NCBI RefSeq assembly: GCF_000189635.1
Contig: NW_002476179.1
Location: 1-64,000, forward strand
Length of the DNA stretch: 64,000 bases
Source of the DNA: Tetrahymena thermophila SB210
Taxonomy: Eukaryota; Ciliophora; Oligohymenophorea; Hymenostomatida; Tetrahymenidae
Reading direction: 5' to 3'
This document shows, piece by piece, positions 62,110 through 64,000 of the stretch (the first letter of the stretch is position 1; each line of letters opens with the position of its first letter). A model generated the notes under the pieces. The model searched no databases, was not told the DNA's origin, and saw only the letters and a list, made by a program, of their open reading frames with translations. The translations under genes and the position numbers were made by a program.

Positions 62110-63999
62110 TCATTGGGATATTAAATTTTTTATGAGAGAGTTATTAAATATATTTGGGTTTGGTTTGTTAGGGTACATTTAATATTGTTATTATTGCTGG
62201 TTTAGTGGATTTTAATTAATTTATTATTGTGGTTGTTATTGTTATAAATTTTATTACATTTAATTGAAATATTTTATAGAGTAAGTGGTTTGTAATTTTA
62301 AGGCTAGATTTTGCTTATATTGTTTGTCTATTTGCTCTATTTTTTGCAAGTATTTTTCTTATTCTTGGTTTTTATCTAATTTAGAAAGCACTTTGAATTT
62401 TGTGTATTGCTTTATGGGTAGAGTTGGTCCAAACTTTTATAAATTTATGTCGCTATTTTGGTTTTACTGAGATAGAGTCATCAGTTCATTGAGTTAATAC
62501 ATTAGCTGTTCATGTTTTATTTTTTGCTATTGTTGTTATTGATTTTGGTATTGCATTCTCAAAAGACGAAGGTCTTTACGAAATTGCGAACACTATTATA
62601 TTAGTTCCTACTTCATTTCCTTTTAGGATAGTTTGTATTGTGTTTTTGTCGAAGTGTGCATGTTGCAAACTAAAACGTTTTCATCAAATTTGACGCATTT
62701 CTTTGGAGAAGCACTATTGCATCTTTTACGAACGATTTAATATGCTTTTTTTTAGTATTATTATATGTTTTCACAGAGAGAATTTTTGTTTTCTTGGCTG
62801 CTACTTGTTTCAGTTATGTCTAAATCATTAATAAATGGAGGAGCACTTTCGAAATTCTTAGCAATTACTTAAGAACTGTTGTTTTCTTCAAAACTTTCGC
62901 TTGTTGCCAAATTATTGGTTTCAAATTATTAATCATGCTGATAAAATTGATCTTAATCAACCACTTTCTTCTTTAAAATAGAATTTACTCTTATTATACG
63001 ACGTTCTTTTATTAGTGGTTACTGAGAGTATGATGGATTGAAAGCAGCTACGCTATTACTAAATGTATCAGAATTTCTTAATTTTTGAATATCTGGTGTG
63101 CTTGTCAAATTTTTTGTATTTTGACTATTAGTAAATTTAGATTTTTAAATATTAATACAATGAGGTGCAGCTATTTGGTTAAAAGTTTGCTATTGATTCT
63201 TAGAACATACGTTTTCAAATTATAACTATTTATCTGTGTTTAAATACTAATTAGAAGTGTTATTACGAAAGTGAACACTTTTTTGATTTATGTGTGACTA
63301 CTTTGTTTGTTTATCAGAGAAGTAATGTTATTATTAACAGTTTATTAATTTCTGGCTGCTATTGATATTAACACTTTTATTTGCATTATTTGAATGAATA
63401 CTATTTTGATTATTAAAATTTATAGATGATCTAAGAAGAGTATTATATGACATCCCTGAACTGTCATTATTTTAAGATGATGCAGTAGACGGAGTTGAAT
63501 TTTATCCATAATCCTTAGCTCCAAAAGATTGACTAGAAATTGATCTCTTTTTAGCAAATGACTCCTTTTATTATTGCTGCAAATTTAAAACGGCAGGAAG
63601 CAAGCTACCTGTTTATTTGGCATAAATTGGTTACTGATTATTTTATTATAAGAAAGATGAATTGAAAATCTAAATATTCTATTTTTAGTGAGGATAAGGA
63701 TCTGAATGATAATTATTTTTTAAATTTTCCTACACAGTGCTGTTAATACAATCTCTCTATAAATGAACTGGATTAGCTGATGACTAAGGCTATTGTTATA
63801 CTCCTAAAGCTGATTTATCCTTCAACATTTAAATAGATTGAATTTTTTCGAATATCTTATTGTAATTACTGACCGAACCACTTATACGACGCTTTGATGC
63901 AGACTCGTTGTCTTTTGTTAGACTCAAGCGCTTTGGAAAAAGAATGAAATTAGCCTTGCTATTGTCTGGTTAAATGATTTCTATTTAGCTCACAGACAT
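62110..63999 (-). CDS. Q/N/S-rich protein with possible PP1-docking motif (5' end at window edge)
   Basis: Open for 630 codons from the window edge to TGA at 62112-62110. An in-frame ATG lies at 63999-63997 (MSVSQIEIIQPDN), one base from the edge. It may be the true start, but an upstream exon cannot be excluded. Most of the protein is disordered Gln/Asn/Ser-rich sequence. An ordered part near residues 430-560 reads KKCVKFDENVLVCNM, then a coiled coil (KLSQKEMKQELIQQCSQFRK, DLRLLRMQYQNQQQQ, YLQKIEQIDKQYKQNLALKL). KCVKF fits the RVxF-type docking motif (K/R-x-V-x-F) for protein phosphatase 1, which is inference. The opposite strand shows an apparent hydrophobic frame at 62285-62470 that is only the complement of Gln codons. 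Confidence 0.72.
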
Positions 64000-64000
64000 T

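Noticed and set aside
62285-62470. Forward frame rich in Phe, Leu and Cys
   Set aside because: Complement of the Gln-rich C-terminus of the reverse gene at 62110-63999.
1-64000. tRNA, rRNA, telomerase RNA template, transposase or integrase
   Set aside because: I scanned for T-loop-like motifs, conserved rRNA strings, the CAACCCCAA template and DDE/tyrosine-recombinase motifs. Apart from the telomere itself I found none I could defend.

Overview
This is the left end of a macronuclear chromosome from a Tetrahymena-type ciliate, very probably Tetrahymena thermophila or a close relative. Three things show this. The window opens with about 250 bp of C4A2 telomeric repeat. The sequence is very AT-rich. 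Genes read through only if TAA and TAG are decoded as glutamine, leaving TGA as the sole stop (ciliate nuclear code, table 6). Read with the standard code, every gene here falls into fragments. Introns are short, AT-rich, GT..AG. All exon joins below were derived by hand from the reading frame; wherever exact exon coordinates are given, the lengths and phases add up.

Layout. 1-251 telomere. 691-1059 (+) NTF2, only 440 bp from the telomere. 1777-2664 (-) PTC7-like PP2C phosphatase. 3076-4528 (-) GPR107-like seven-TM protein. 4529-5707 divergent spacer holding a long inverted repeat. 5708-6332 (+) UFC1, the Ufm1-conjugating enzyme. 6518-9281 (+) kelch/coiled-coil protein. 9548-10948 (-) Q/N-rich protein. 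12789-14391 (+) coiled-coil protein. 15243-18330 (-) SETD/LSMT-type SET-domain methyltransferase. 18959-22126 (-) large coiled-coil protein. 23301-23943 (+) small basic protein. 24372-24935 tandem duplication of about 280 bp. 25729-31017 (+) protein of about 1650 aa, unknown. 31779-37019 (-) divergent kinesin with an intronic minisatellite. 37497-41842 (-) leucine-rich-repeat protein with one repeat per exon. 42370-46953 (+) protein of about 1209 aa, unknown. 47428-48825 (+) intronless 465-aa protein, unknown. 49862-55400 (+) giant calpain-family protease with a probable lipidated N-terminus. 56902-58782 (+) AP-1 mu adaptin. 60954-61490 (-) small two-TM protein. 62110-63999 (-) Q/N-rich protein that reaches the window edge.

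How the genes fit together. There are no operons, as expected for a ciliate: each gene is its own transcription unit in AT-rich spacer. The recognised genes are mostly housekeeping (nuclear import, ufmylation, trafficking, phosphatase). Between them lie long, low-complexity, ciliate-type proteins (coiled-coil, Q/N-rich, LRR, kinesin, calpain). I found no rRNA, tRNA, CRISPR or transposase. The most interesting items are the 14 phase-2 LRR exons of exactly 90 or 93 nt, the kinesin with degenerate nucleotide-switch motifs, the calpain with a very long N-terminal extension, and the inverted repeat at 5062-5201, which may be a structured RNA.
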